Part shown: piece after piece, positions 17,098-25,525 of the stretch
Numbering within the stretch: position 1 is the stretch's first letter
How the letters are laid out: each line of letters begins with the position of its first letter
Assembly: GCF_023898865.1 (NCBI RefSeq)
Contig: NZ_JAGSOV010000055.1
Location: 24,759 to 88,758 of the forward strand
Length of the DNA: 64,000 nucleotides
Direction: 5' to 3'
Source: Pseudonocardia humida
GTDB taxonomy: Bacteria > Actinomycetota > Actinomycetes > Mycobacteriales > Pseudonocardiaceae
The notes under the pieces: generated by a model
What the model saw: only the letters and a program-made list of their open reading frames with translations
Database searches by the model: none
What the model was told of the DNA's origin: nothing
Made by a program: the position numbers and the translations under genes

Positions 17098-18129
17098 GTG
17101 ATCACGATCGGTATCGACCCGCATAAGAGCTCCCTGACCGCGGTCGCCCTTGATCCCTCCGGGCAGATCGCCGACTCGATCCGGCTCCCGGTCGACGGGG
17201 CCGTTGTCGGGCAGCTGCTGGCCTGGGCGCAGCGGTGGGGTCCTCGCCGCTGGGCGGTAGAGGGTGCGGCCGGGCTGGGCCGGGGCGTGGCGCAGGGCCT
17301 GGCGGTGGCCGGGGAGTGCGTGGTGGACGTGCCGGCCCAGCTGGCCGCGCGAGCACGGCTGCTCGACACCGGGCATGCCCGCAAGACCGACGCCATCGAC
17401 GCCGCTTCGGTCGCGGTAGTCGCCCAGCGCAGCCGCCGGCTGCATCGGGTTCATCCCGAAGATCAGAGCGTGGTGCTGCGGTTGTTGTCCGAGCGGCGCG
17501 ACGACCTGGCCGGTGAACGCGTCCGGGTGGTCAACCGGCTGCATGCGCTGCTGCGCGATCTGATCCCGGGTGGGGCTCGCCGCAACCTCACAGCGGAGCA
17601 GGCCAGTGCGCTGCTCGACGGGGTGCAGGCGATGACCGCCCCCGATGCCCAGCGCCAACAGCTGGCCGTTGATCTCGTGGCTGATCTTCGCCGGCTCGAC
17701 GCCGCGCTCGCGGCCAACACCACCGACATCGCTGCCGCGGTCGAGGCCCAGGCGAGCACGCTGACCCAGATCCACGGGATCGGGCCGGTACTCGCGGCGA
17801 AGATCATCGGCCAGACCGGTGTCGTGCAGCGGTTCCCGACGCGGTATCACTACGCCAGTTACTGCGGCACCGCGCCGATCGAGGCCTCCAGCGGCGAGCA
17901 GCGCCGCCATCGCCTGTCGCGGGCCGGCAACCGCCAGCTCAACCGGGCCCTGCACCTGGTCGCGGTCTGCCAGATCCGCACCAAGAGCCCGGGCCGGGAG
18001 TTCTACCAGCGCAAACTCGCCGAATCCAAGACCGCAGCCGAAGCCCGTCGAGCCCTCAAACGCCGGCTCTGCGACACGATCTACCGCCACCTCACCCGTG
18101 ATCACCTCGCCCGGCAACCACAACCTTGA
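17098..18129 (+). CDS. IS110-family DEDD transposase/recombinase
   Basis: A 343-residue complete recombinase, start GTG 17098. The N-terminal RuvC-like DEDD domain has the first Asp in TIGIDPHK, Glu in WAVEGAAGLG near residue 56, and the Asp pair in KTDAIDA near residue 97. A coiled-coil region follows (VVLRLLSERRDDLAGERVRVVNRLHALL). The C-terminal Transposase_20 domain has IHGIGPVLAAKIIGQTG near residue 225, and YCGTAPIEASSG and RLSRAGNRQLNRALH with the Ser used in recombination. No frame disruption is visible, so the element may still be active. Confidence 0.92.
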   Translation: MITIGIDPHKSSLTAVALDPSGQIADSIRLPVDGAVVGQLLAWAQRWGPRRWAVEGAAGLGRGVAQGLAVAGECVVDVPAQLAARARLLDTGHARKTDAIDAASVAVVAQRSRRLHRVHPEDQSVVLRLLSERRDDLAGERVRVVNRLHALLRDLIPGGARRNLTAEQASALLDGVQAMTAPDAQRQQLAVDLVADLRRLDAALAANTTDIAAAVEAQASTLTQIHGIGPVLAAKIIGQTGVVQRFPTRYHYASYCGTAPIEASSGEQRRHRLSRAGNRQLNRALHLVAVCQIRTKSPGREFYQRKLAESKTAAEARRALKRRLCDTIYRHLTRDHLARQPQP

Positions 18130-18137
18130 TCGGCCTA

Positions 18138-18168
18138 CTTGACATACAGAGGCGCTATGCCTGTCAAG
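18138..18168. repeat. inverted repeat at the right end of the IS110 element
   Basis: CTTGACA (18138-18144) pairs with TGTCAAG (18162-18168) across a 17-base loop just after the transposase stop. It may mark the right end of the element or act as a transcription stop; no T-run follows. Confidence 0.5.
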
Positions 18169-18184
18169 TGGTTCTTGGCTGTGG

Positions 18185-18304
18185 GTGGGTGGCGGTCCAG
18201 GACGGCGTTGTACTCGACCCGGTAGGCCTCGGCGTGCGCGATCAGGTCCAGGGCGTCCGGGATGTCTCGAGGAACAGCCGCTCGTACTTCAGCGTGCCGA
18301 ACCC
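18185..18304 (-). pseudogene. IS3-type OrfB C-terminal scrap
   Basis: The minus strand reads RERGFGTLKYERLFLE, a frame change, then IPDALDLIAHAEAYRVEYNAV, the C-terminal signature of IS3-family integrase-type transposases. Everything upstream is missing. Confidence 0.65.
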
Positions 18305-18466
18305 GCGCTCGCGGGAGCCCGTCCTGGCCCGCCCACCGTCGCCGCCGAAGCCGTCATCGCGTGGCTCGACGCCGGCCGCCCCGCCGACGCCCACATCGGT
18401 CGGGTGGTCCACGGCCTCATCAAGGCCGCCGCGGAAGGGGCCTCGCCTCGGCCGGGTCGGGACTGA
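18305..18466 (+). pseudogene. C-terminal gene fragment, possibly TetR-type
   Basis: The frame reading PPTVAAEAVIAWLDAGRPAD and ending HGLIKAAAEGASPRPGRD has strong coding bias and a proper stop at 18464-18466, but no start or N-terminal domain. The helix AVIAWLDAGRPAD is reminiscent of TetR-family C-termini; this is a weak guess. Confidence 0.35.
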
Positions 18467-18752
18467 ATCACTCCGGCGTGTCTGGAGGACTACGGGGCCG
18501 AGGACGCCGCTCGCAGGTCACAAAGTCGGGTTTCCGGACACGCGGGGCCGATCTGGTCCGGATTGAAACCGCTACGCGAGCGTCTCCAGAAGACGCCGTG
18601 ACCGCGCTCGCGGTGTACAAAACCATGCGGAACCACACGCTTCGCGACGAGGCCCGCCCGAGGAGACAGCCGCCGGTCCGCAGCCCGGAGGTAGGCGTCT
18701 GCCGCGCCTCGCACCAGCGTGTCGCGGCAGTGTCGGGCGGAGCCGCCACCGG
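18467..18752. other. gap with no recognisable gene
   Basis: Nearly 290 bases between the fragment above and the LysR gene, with short out-of-frame coding-like pieces on the minus strand (such as KRVVPHGFVHRERGHG) but no intact gene or family. Together with 18130-18466 it forms ~620 bases of decayed DNA. Confidence 0.45.
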
Positions 18753-19649
18753 TCAGTCGGCGCCGGCGGCGACCGCGCAGACAGCGGTCACAAACGTGGC
18801 GATCAGTTGTGACCGGTCGTCGCGGCGCCGGACGACGTGCACGTCCAACCGGGGCGTGGGGTCGGTGAGCGCGAGCGAGGTCAACGCGTTGCCGGTGCCG
18901 TGGCGGGCCCGCGGCGCGGAGGCGAATCCGACCAGGCGGCGGGCGTTGAGGACGACACCGGTGGCGGCCGGGTCGTCGATCTCCTCGGCCACATTCAGCC
19001 ACACACCCGCGGCCCGGGCGGCGCCGGTGATGGCGTCGTGCATCGCCGGGCTCTGCGCGCGCCGGAACAGCACGCACTGCTCGGCGGCGAGCCGGCGCAT
19101 CGGGACCGAGCCCTGGCTCGCCAGCGGGTGCGCTGCCCGGCCGACGACGGCGACGACGGGCACGGCCAGCAGCGGTGTCGAGACCAGCTGCGGGTCGTCG
19201 ACCGGTCCGTAGACGAACCCGACGTCGAGGTTCCCGTCGCGCAGGGCACGCAGCTGCGGGCCGCTGCGGCGCTCCCAGAGCCGGGTCGCCACTGCGGGGT
19301 GCACGGCGGCGAACCGGGCCAGCGCAGCGGGCAGCAGGTGCTGGCCGGCGGGGAAGTTGAACCCGATGGAGAGCGGGCCGGCGCACCCGGCGGCGGCCGC
19401 GCGCGCGGCCGCGCGGGCCGTGCCGGCCTGCTCCACCAACCGCGTGGCCTCGGCCCGGAAGGCCTCGCCGGCCGCGGTGAGCCGGACCCGGCGGGGCCCG
19501 CGGTCCACGAGCACGACGTCGAGGTCGCGTTCCAACCTGCGCAGCTGCTCGCTCACCGAGGACTGGGCCAGGTGCAGCCGGGCCGCGGCGCGTCCGAAGT
19601 GCAGCTCCTCGGCGATGGCCAGGAACGCCCGGACCTGACGCAACTCCAC
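18753..19649 (-). CDS. LysR family transcriptional regulator
   Basis: A 298-residue regulator, start GTG 19649. The N-terminal winged helix is typical (MELRQVRAFLAIAEELHFGR, residues 1-20, then HLAQSSVSEQLRRLERDL), followed by a two-lobed effector domain (LSIGFNFPAGQHLLPAALARF, NLDVGFVYGPVDDP, LASQGSVPMRRLAAEQCVLF). It is divergent from a Ugp-type ABC operon 237 bases away, with a palindrome between them, so it is the likely regulator of that operon. Confidence 0.92.
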   Translation of the reverse strand: MELRQVRAFLAIAEELHFGRAAARLHLAQSSVSEQLRRLERDLDVVLVDRGPRRVRLTAAGEAFRAEATRLVEQAGTARAAARAAAAGCAGPLSIGFNFPAGQHLLPAALARFAAVHPAVATRLWERRSGPQLRALRDGNLDVGFVYGPVDDPQLVSTPLLAVPVVAVVGRAAHPLASQGSVPMRRLAAEQCVLFRRAQSPAMHDAITGAARAAGVWLNVAEEIDDPAATGVVLNARRLVGFASAPRARHGTGNALTSLALTDPTPRLDVHVVRRRDDRSQLIATFVTAVCAVAAGAD

Positions 19650-19701
19650 GGCGCGACCCTAGGCCGGGTAGGTGTGTGCGCGGCGAACTCCGGGTGTCGA
19701 T

Positions 19702-19720
19702 CGATCGGCATCTCCGATCG
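19702..19720. promoter_or_regulatory. LysR-type operator candidate
   Basis: CGATCGG (19702-19708) and CCGATCG (19714-19720) form a perfect dyad with a 5-base centre, in the region between the LysR gene and the ABC operon. A further CCGATCG half-site lies ~15 bases to the right (around 19734). Interrupted dyads of this size next to a divergent lysR gene are typical recognition and activation sites. Confidence 0.5.
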
Positions 19721-19886
19721 CGATGGGGCGGGTTCCGATCGCTGCAGGTCGACCGGGGTCCGTCCGGCCCGGGTCGGGAGCGAGGGACCGCGTTGTTCAC
19801 CGGCCCGCCATGCCCGGCTGCTGCCATCCCCGGCACACGGAAGTACGACGAGCGGGCGGTCAGCGCCGGCAGCGGGGGTGTGTGGG

Positions 19887-21023
19887 GTGGCGCGGATCCG
19901 GATCGAGCGGGTGAGCAGGCGCTTCGGCGGCGTGACGGCGCTGGAGGACCTGTCGCTGGACATCGCCCACGGCGAGTTCCTCGTGCTGCTGGGGCCGAGC
20001 GGCTGCGGCAAGTCGACGCTGCTGCGCACGATCGCCGGCCTGCTGGCCCCCGATTCGGGACGGATCCTGCTCGACGATTCTGACGTCACCGACCTCCCGG
20101 CCCGCGACCGCGGGGTGGCGATGGTGTTCCAGAGCTACGCGCTCTACCCGCACCTGTCCGTGGCCCGCAACATCGCCTTCCCGCTGCGGGCGCGGCGGAC
20201 CGACCGCGCCGAGCGCGACGCGCGGGTCGCCGAGGTGGGGGCGGCGCTGGGCCTGTCCGGCCTGCTGGACCGCCGGCCGCGCGAGCTGTCCGGCGGGCAG
20301 CGCCAGCGCGTGGCGCTCGCTCGCGCGCTGGTCCGCGACCCGGCGGCGTTCCTGCTCGACGAGCCCCTGTCCAACCTCGACGCCCGGCTGCGCACCTCGA
20401 CCCGCGCCGAGCTGACCGAGCTGCACCGCCGACTCGGGTCGACGTTCGTGCACGTCACCCACGACCAGGTGGAGGCGATGACGATGGCCACCCGGATCGC
20501 GCTGCTCGACGGCGGACGGCTCGAGCAGGTCGGCGCGCCGCACGAGGTCTACGACCGGCCGGAGTCGGCGTTCGTCGCCGGGTTCCTCGGCGCGCCGCCG
20601 ATGAACCTGCTGCCCGCCCGGCTGGCCGAGCGCGACGGGGCGCTGCACGCGGTCGCCGACGGCGTCGACATCCCGGTCGGCCTGCCCGTCGAGCAGCCGG
20701 AGGGCAGTACGGCCGCCGAGGACTCCGGGCGCGACGTGCTGCTGGGCGTGCGCCCCGAGCAGTTGAGCGTCCGCCGCGACGGTGCTCCCGGTGGCGGCCT
20801 GCGCGGGCGGGTGCGGTTGCTGGAGAACCTCGGCGGCGAGGAGGTGGCGCACTGCCTGGTCGGCGGGATCCGGGTGGCGGTGCGCGGCACCCGCCCGCTC
20901 GGCGTCGCCGTCGACGACCCCCTCGCCCTGGACTGCCCGAGCGAGTTCGTCCACCTGTTCGCCCCCACCAGCGGGCGCCGCCTGGAACGGCGCGCCCGCG
21001 ACCGCATCCACGTCCCCATCTGA
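19887..21023 (+). CDS. ABC transporter ATP-binding protein, UgpC/MalK-type
   Basis: A 378-residue ATPase of the carbohydrate uptake (CUT1) class. It has Walker A GPSGCGKST near residue 36, MVFQSYALYPHLSV, signature LSGGQRQR near 135, Walker B FLLDEPLSNLDARLR near 155, VTHDQVEAMTMA near 190, and a C-terminal TOBE/regulatory domain with GVRPEQLSV. The start is GTG 19887 after a GGGGG-rich stretch. Downstream are the matching lipoprotein and two permeases, making this a complete sugar or glycerol-phosphate-type importer. Confidence 0.92.
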   Translation: MARIRIERVSRRFGGVTALEDLSLDIAHGEFLVLLGPSGCGKSTLLRTIAGLLAPDSGRILLDDSDVTDLPARDRGVAMVFQSYALYPHLSVARNIAFPLRARRTDRAERDARVAEVGAALGLSGLLDRRPRELSGGQRQRVALARALVRDPAAFLLDEPLSNLDARLRTSTRAELTELHRRLGSTFVHVTHDQVEAMTMATRIALLDGGRLEQVGAPHEVYDRPESAFVAGFLGAPPMNLLPARLAERDGALHAVADGVDIPVGLPVEQPEGSTAAEDSGRDVLLGVRPEQLSVRRDGAPGGGLRGRVRLLENLGGEEVAHCLVGGIRVAVRGTRPLGVAVDDPLALDCPSEFVHLFAPTSGRRLERRARDRIHVPI

Positions 21024-21046
21024 CCCCCCCGCCCACAGGAGCTGCC

Positions 21047-22438
21047 ATGCCCCGGATCCTGCGGCAGATCGCGCTCGCCGCGGTCACCGCCACCGCCCTC
21101 GCCACCGCCGGATGCGGTTTCGGCGCGCCCGCCACCACGGCGGCCCCGTCCGCACCCGTCGCCCGCGCCCCCGAACTCGCCCCCGACCAGCCCGTGTCAC
21201 TGGTGTTCGAGAGCTACAACCTGGGCCAGGCCGGCCCGTGGAGCGACACCTTCACCGAGCTGCTCGACCAGTTCCACGCCGAGCACCCGAACATCACCGT
21301 CACCGCCCAGAAGCCCCAGGGCGCCAGCTCCAACCCGGCCGCCGACGCCGTGTCCAGCGTGCAGACCCAGCTCAGCACCGGCACCGCCCCCGACGTCGTC
21401 CAGCTCGGATTCAGCGACATGGCCTTCACCGTCGACCAGCTGCGTGCCAAGCCGCTCGACGACCTGGTCGGCGCCGACACCGTGCAGGCGCACTTCGACG
21501 CCGGGCACCCGTTCGCGCCCACCGCGCGGACCCTGGCCCAGGTCGACGGCCGGACCTACGGCATCCCGTTCGTGTTCTCCACGCCGATGCTCTACCTGAA
21601 CGCCACCCTGTTCGCGCAGGCCGGGCTGGATCCGGCGACGCCGCCGACGACCTGGGACGAGGTGCGCCGGGCCGCACTCGCGATCCGCGCCGCGACGGGC
21701 AAGGACGGCGCCTACGTCGACTGCGTCACCACCACCGCCAAGGACTGGTGCCTGCAGAGCATCGTGCGGTCCAACGGAGGGCGCGTTCTCTCCGAGGACG
21801 GCGCCCGGCTGACCTACGCCGAGCCGCCCGCCGTCGAGGCCGTGGCGATGCTGCAGGACCTCGTCACCTCCGGGGCCGCGCCGAAGCTCACCCAGCAGCA
21901 GGCCGTGGAGGCGTTCACCCGCGGCGACCTCGGCATGGTCCTGGAGTCCAGCTCGGTGCAGGGCACCTTCGCCGAGGGGGCGGCCGGGGCCGGCTGGCAG
22001 CTGACCGGGACGGCGGTGCCCTCCTTCGGCGACCGGCCGGCGGTGCCGACCAACTCCGGCGCCGCGCTCTACGTGATCTCCGACGATCCGGCCCGCCAGC
22101 GCGCCGCCTGGGAGCTGATCACATTCCTGACCAGCGACCGGGCCTACACCCTCATCGCGCAGAAGATCGGCTACCTGCCGCTGCGCACCGGGCTGGTCGA
22201 CGACCCCGCGGCCCTGCGCAGCTGGGCCGCGCAGAACCCGACAGTCGGGATCAACGTCGCCCAGCTGGACCGGATGGAGCCGTGGGTGGCCTTCCCCGGG
22301 GACGACTACCTGCAGATCCGCGACGGCATGATGGACGCCGTCGAGCGGGTGGTGCTGCAGGGCGCGGACCCGGCCACGACGCTGGCCGAGGCCCAGCAGC
22401 GCGGCACAGCCCTCATGCCCGCGCAGAACGGTCGATGA
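21047..22438 (+). CDS. ABC transporter substrate-binding lipoprotein, family 1 (UgpB-like)
   Basis: A 463-residue extracellular solute-binding protein. The signal peptide ends in the lipobox TAGC (ALATAGCGF, Cys near residue 25). The mature protein has the UgpB-like hallmarks VSLVFESYNLG, FHAEHPNITV, GTAPDVVQLGF near 126, GIPFVFSTPMLYLNATLF, TTWDEVRRAAL and a C-terminal ISDDPARQRAAWELITFL. It binds the ligand outside the membrane and delivers it to the two permeases. The ligand could be a sugar or a phosphodiester; the adjacent phosphoesterase favours the latter but does not prove it. Confidence 0.92.
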   Translation: MPRILRQIALAAVTATALATAGCGFGAPATTAAPSAPVARAPELAPDQPVSLVFESYNLGQAGPWSDTFTELLDQFHAEHPNITVTAQKPQGASSNPAADAVSSVQTQLSTGTAPDVVQLGFSDMAFTVDQLRAKPLDDLVGADTVQAHFDAGHPFAPTARTLAQVDGRTYGIPFVFSTPMLYLNATLFAQAGLDPATPPTTWDEVRRAALAIRAATGKDGAYVDCVTTTAKDWCLQSIVRSNGGRVLSEDGARLTYAEPPAVEAVAMLQDLVTSGAAPKLTQQQAVEAFTRGDLGMVLESSSVQGTFAEGAAGAGWQLTGTAVPSFGDRPAVPTNSGAALYVISDDPARQRAAWELITFLTSDRAYTLIAQKIGYLPLRTGLVDDPAALRSWAAQNPTVGINVAQLDRMEPWVAFPGDDYLQIRDGMMDAVERVVLQGADPATTLAEAQQRGTALMPAQNGR

Positions 22439-23289
22439 CCGTGCCCCCGACGACGCTCATCGTGATCACCGACGTGCACCTGCCGGGACCGGACGGGGCG
22501 GACGCCGCGGATCGGCCGGACGCGGCGGCCAACCTGCGACTCGCGCTCGACGCGGTCGCCGCGGCGGCGCCGGAGGCGGCGGCGCTGGTCTTCGCCGGCG
22601 ACCTCGCCGCCGACGGCCACCCGCACGCCTACCGGGCCCTGCGCGCCGCCGTCGCACCGGTGAGCGCTTCGCTGGCCGCCCCGCCGATCTGGGTGATGGG
22701 CAACCACGACGAGCGGGCGCCGTTCCGCGCGGAACTCCTCGACGACGGCCGCGACCCCACCGCCCCCTGCGACAGCGTGCACCGGACAGGCGGATTGCGC
22801 GTCGCCGTGCTCGACAGCACGGTGCCCGGTCACCACCACGGCGAGCTCGACGACGCCCAACTCGACCGCCTCGCCGTCGAGCTGGCCGAGCCGACCCCGG
22901 ACGGGACCGTGCTGGTCCTGCACCACCCGCCGGTGCGCTCCCCGGTCGGCTCGGTCGACCTGCTGCGACTGCACCGGCCCGAGCGCCTGGCCGCCGTGAT
23001 CGCCGGCAGCGACGTCCGCATGGTCGTCTGCGGGCACGCCCACTACGCCGGCGCCGGGGCGCTGGCCGGCATCCCGGTCTGGGTCGCGCCCGCGACCTGG
23101 TACCGCACCGACGCCCTGCCACCGGCCGGCACGCTGCGCGCCGCCCGTGGACCGAGCGTGAGCCGGGTCGACCTGCTCGACGGCAGTGCCGTGGCCACCG
23201 CGATACCGCTCGGTGGCGAGCCGGTCTACCAGGTCGACGCCGCGGCCCGGCTGGCGTGGATGCGCGAGCGCGTTGCGGTGCCGGGGTGA
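22435..23289 (+). CDS. calcineurin-like metallophosphoesterase
   Basis: A 284-residue enzyme with all the metal-binding motifs of the family in order: ITDVHLP (Asp13, His15), FAGDLAADG near 60, MGNHDER near 85 (Asn/His/Asp), VLHHPP near 161 and VCGHAHYAG near 197. Two divalent metals would activate water to hydrolyse phosphomono- or diesters; relatives include CpdA/Icc and GpdQ. No signal peptide, so it acts in the cytoplasm. The gene sits inside the importer operon: its ATG overlaps the binding-protein stop and its stop overlaps the first permease start. It probably cleaves the imported phosphorylated compound. Confidence 0.88.
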   Translation: MTVPPTTLIVITDVHLPGPDGADAADRPDAAANLRLALDAVAAAAPEAAALVFAGDLAADGHPHAYRALRAAVAPVSASLAAPPIWVMGNHDERAPFRAELLDDGRDPTAPCDSVHRTGGLRVAVLDSTVPGHHHGELDDAQLDRLAVELAEPTPDGTVLVLHHPPVRSPVGSVDLLRLHRPERLAAVIAGSDVRMVVCGHAHYAGAGALAGIPVWVAPATWYRTDALPPAGTLRAARGPSVSRVDLLDGSAVATAIPLGGEPVYQVDAAARLAWMRERVAVPG

Positions 23290-24221
23290 GCGCGCTGGTC
23301 GAAGTGGCGCGCCCGGCGCCCCCGGGAGCGCTGCTCCCGCAGCGGGTGCGGCGTCGGCGTCGGACCGTGGCGCCCTACCTGTACCTGGCTCCGGGGCTGG
23401 TGCTGCTGGCGGTGTGGGTGTACCGGCCGCTGGCGCAGACCGCGCAGCTGTCGTTCCTGTCCTGGAACCTGCTGCCCACCAGCCCGGCCGTGCCCGTCGG
23501 GTGGGACAACTACGCGCGGCTGTTCGCCCTGCCCGACTTCGGTGCCTCGGTGCTGCGCACGCTCGGCCTCATCGCCGGACTGCTGCCGTTCACACTGCTC
23601 GTCCCGGTGCTCGTCGCCCTGGCCGCCCGGCGGGTCAGCGGCCGCGCGGCCCGGGCCTACCAGGCGCTGGTGTTCGCCCCGCTGCTCGTCGCGCCCGTCG
23701 CCGGCGCGGCGGTGTGGTCCTGGCTGCTGGAGCCGCGGGCCGGCCTGGTGAACCGGGCGCTCGGCACCCAGGCCAACTGGCTGCAGGAACCCGGCCCCGC
23801 CCAGCTGGCCATCGTCGTGATCACCGGGTGGCACGTCCTCGGCTTCGCCGTGCTCATCGTCTCCGCCGGGCTCACCGGCATCAACGCCGACTACGCCGAC
23901 GCCGCGGCCGTCGACGGGGCGACACCCGGCCAGACCACCCGGTGGGTGGTCCTGCCGCTGCTCTCGCCCACACTGGGGTTCCTCGGCCTGATGACCGTGC
24001 TGCTGGCCGCGCAGTGGAGCTTCCCGCTGGTCGACACGCTCACCGGTGGCGGTCCGATCGACGCCACGACCACCGTCTACTACCTGCTCTGGGACTACGC
24101 GTTCGGCTCCTTCGACGCCGGCCTGGGCGCCGCCGCCGGCATGGTGTTCTTCGCCGGCTTCGGTGTGGTCGCGCTGCTGCTGGTCGGGCTCACCGAGCGC
24201 CTCGTGGTGCACGACTCGTGA
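23286..24221 (+). CDS. ABC transporter permease, UgpA/MalF-type
   Basis: A 311-residue permease with six membrane segments beginning at about residue 30 (LYLAPGLVLLAVWVYRPL) and the EAA loop near residue 212 (DAAAVDGATPGQTTRWVVLPLL). The TGGGPIDATTTVYYLL segment near 255 is characteristic of CUT1 MalF/UgpA permeases. The start GTG 23286 overlaps the phosphoesterase stop. Confidence 0.92.
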   Translation: MSALVEVARPAPPGALLPQRVRRRRRTVAPYLYLAPGLVLLAVWVYRPLAQTAQLSFLSWNLLPTSPAVPVGWDNYARLFALPDFGASVLRTLGLIAGLLPFTLLVPVLVALAARRVSGRAARAYQALVFAPLLVAPVAGAAVWSWLLEPRAGLVNRALGTQANWLQEPGPAQLAIVVITGWHVLGFAVLIVSAGLTGINADYADAAAVDGATPGQTTRWVVLPLLSPTLGFLGLMTVLLAAQWSFPLVDTLTGGGPIDATTTVYYLLWDYAFGSFDAGLGAAAGMVFFAGFGVVALLLVGLTERLVVHDS

Positions 24222-25036
24222 CCGGGAAGGCGACCACCTGGACCCGGGCGGGTGGGCATCTGGTGCTCGGCGGGCTCGGGGTGCTGTGCGCGGTGCCCAT
24301 CTACTGGCTCTTCGCCACGTCCCTGCGGCGACCGCAGGACGTCTCCTCGGCAGCCCTCCTGCCCTGGCCGCTGTCGCTGCAGAACTACGCCGACGCCTGG
24401 GCCGCGCTCGACCTGCCCACCCTGCTGGGCAACACGGCGCTGATGGCCACCGCGATCGCGGCCGGGCAGCTGCTGATCGGGCTGCTGGCCGGCTACGCCT
24501 TCGCCGCCTGGGACTTCCGGTTCTCCCGCGCCCTGCACCTGGCCTTCGTCGCGACCTGGCTGGTGCCGTTCCAGGTGACGATGCTGCCCAACTACGTGCT
24601 GCTGCACCAGCTCGGCCTGCTGAACACGATCGCCGGTGTGGTGCTGCCCCAGCTCTGCTCGGCCCTGGGCGTCGTCCTGCTGCGCCAGCACATGCTCGGC
24701 TTCCCCCGCGAGCTGCTCGACGCCGCCCGGATGGACGGGCGGGGGTCCTGGCGGATCCTGTGGACCGTCGTCGTGCCCAACCTCGGTCCGCCACTGGCGT
24801 CGCTGGCCGTGCTGCTGTTCATCAACGCCTGGAACGAGTACTTCTGGCCCGCGCTGGTACTGCAGCGCAGCAACGCCGTCCTGCAGCTGGGCCTGCGCAG
24901 CTTCATGGGCGCCGAGGGCAACGACTGGGGGCCGATGATGGCCACTGCCGGTATGGCCTGCCTACCGGTCCTGCTGCTCTACCTCGTCCTGCAGCGACGC
25001 GTGGTCGACGGCTTCGTGCGGTCCGGGCTCAAGTGA
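24218..25036 (+). CDS. ABC transporter permease, UgpE/MalG-type
   Basis: A 272-residue partner permease. It has the PIYWLFATSLRRPQD region near residue 28, NYADAW near 58, the EAA loop (LLDAARMDGRGSWRILWTVVVPNLGP) near 170 and LLFINAWNEYFWPALVL near 200, all standard for MalG/UgpE. The GTG start overlaps the UgpA-type gene. Last gene of the operon; a decayed HTH gene on the other strand begins right at its stop. Confidence 0.92.
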   Translation: MTGKATTWTRAGGHLVLGGLGVLCAVPIYWLFATSLRRPQDVSSAALLPWPLSLQNYADAWAALDLPTLLGNTALMATAIAAGQLLIGLLAGYAFAAWDFRFSRALHLAFVATWLVPFQVTMLPNYVLLHQLGLLNTIAGVVLPQLCSALGVVLLRQHMLGFPRELLDAARMDGRGSWRILWTVVVPNLGPPLASLAVLLFINAWNEYFWPALVLQRSNAVLQLGLRSFMGAEGNDWGPMMATAGMACLPVLLLYLVLQRRVVDGFVRSGLK

Positions 25037-25160
25037 CGGCCCTTCGGCCCCTGTGGACATGGCGCAGCTTGTTGGCCCAGATCAACTGGTAGACGGTCTA
25101 GCGCGACACTTGAAGGCGGTCAGCGACGTGTTGCAGGGTCAGCAGGTCCGGATCAGGCAT
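25037..25160 (-). pseudogene. excisionase-like helix-turn-helix gene with in-frame stop
   Basis: From ATG at 25160 the minus strand reads MPDPDLLTLQHVADRLQVSR, then a TAG stop, then TVYQLIWANKLRHVHRGRRA. This is the MerR-like HTH found in phage and plasmid excisionases (family pattern VSRxTVYxLIxxGKLxxxxxGRxxRI). The stop replaces the residue between the two helices and the 3' end runs into the permease gene. It is too short to appear as an open frame and is probably a relic of an integrative element. Confidence 0.6.
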
Positions 25161-25525
25161 GCGTAGCTCCCACGTCCCGGTGCCGTGAGCGGCCGGCGTT
25201 CGAGTAGGTCCGAGGTTCACGCTGCTCAGCAGTGTGGTGCTGACGTGGCCGGGACGTAGTGGGCAATCCGCTGAGGTGGTTGACGACGTGGTCGTCGATT
25301 GACTGCTCCGTTGCCGGGTTGTGGTCCCCCCGATGTTCGCGGTCGTGCTGCGGCCGGGGGCCGGGCTGCTCAGCAGCCGGTGTCACCTTGCGCCGCAAGG
25401 GTGGACCTTGCACTGGTTCACTCGCGGCTGTGCCGGGTTGACCCGGTGACTGAGCAGGTGGTCGAAGCTGCTGGCATCCCGTCGGGTGAGGCGGTCGGCC
25501 GGCCCTCCATATCGATGCGTGGCAC
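25161..25525. other. gap with no recognisable gene
   Basis: About 365 bases of mixed composition between the HTH relic and the next gene. A GGCTGCTGAGCAGCCC-like inverted region occurs near 25365-25381 (GGGCTGCTCAGCAGCC). No coding frame with family resemblance is seen. Confidence 0.45.

Larger units (their letters stand above)
16870..18175 (+). mobile_element. IS110-family insertion sequence
   Basis: It contains one intact transposase gene (17098-18129), about 230 bases of noncoding DNA on the left and about 45 bases on the right with an inverted repeat (18138-18168). IS110 elements lack classic terminal inverted repeats, so the outer boundaries are estimates: the left one from where dehydrogenase homology ends, the right one from the inverted repeat and the start of other gene fragments. 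Confidence 0.7.

Noticed and set aside
25161..25525. Search for a tRNA or attachment site next to the excisionase relic
   Set aside because: No cloverleaf or matching direct repeats could be recognised by eye.
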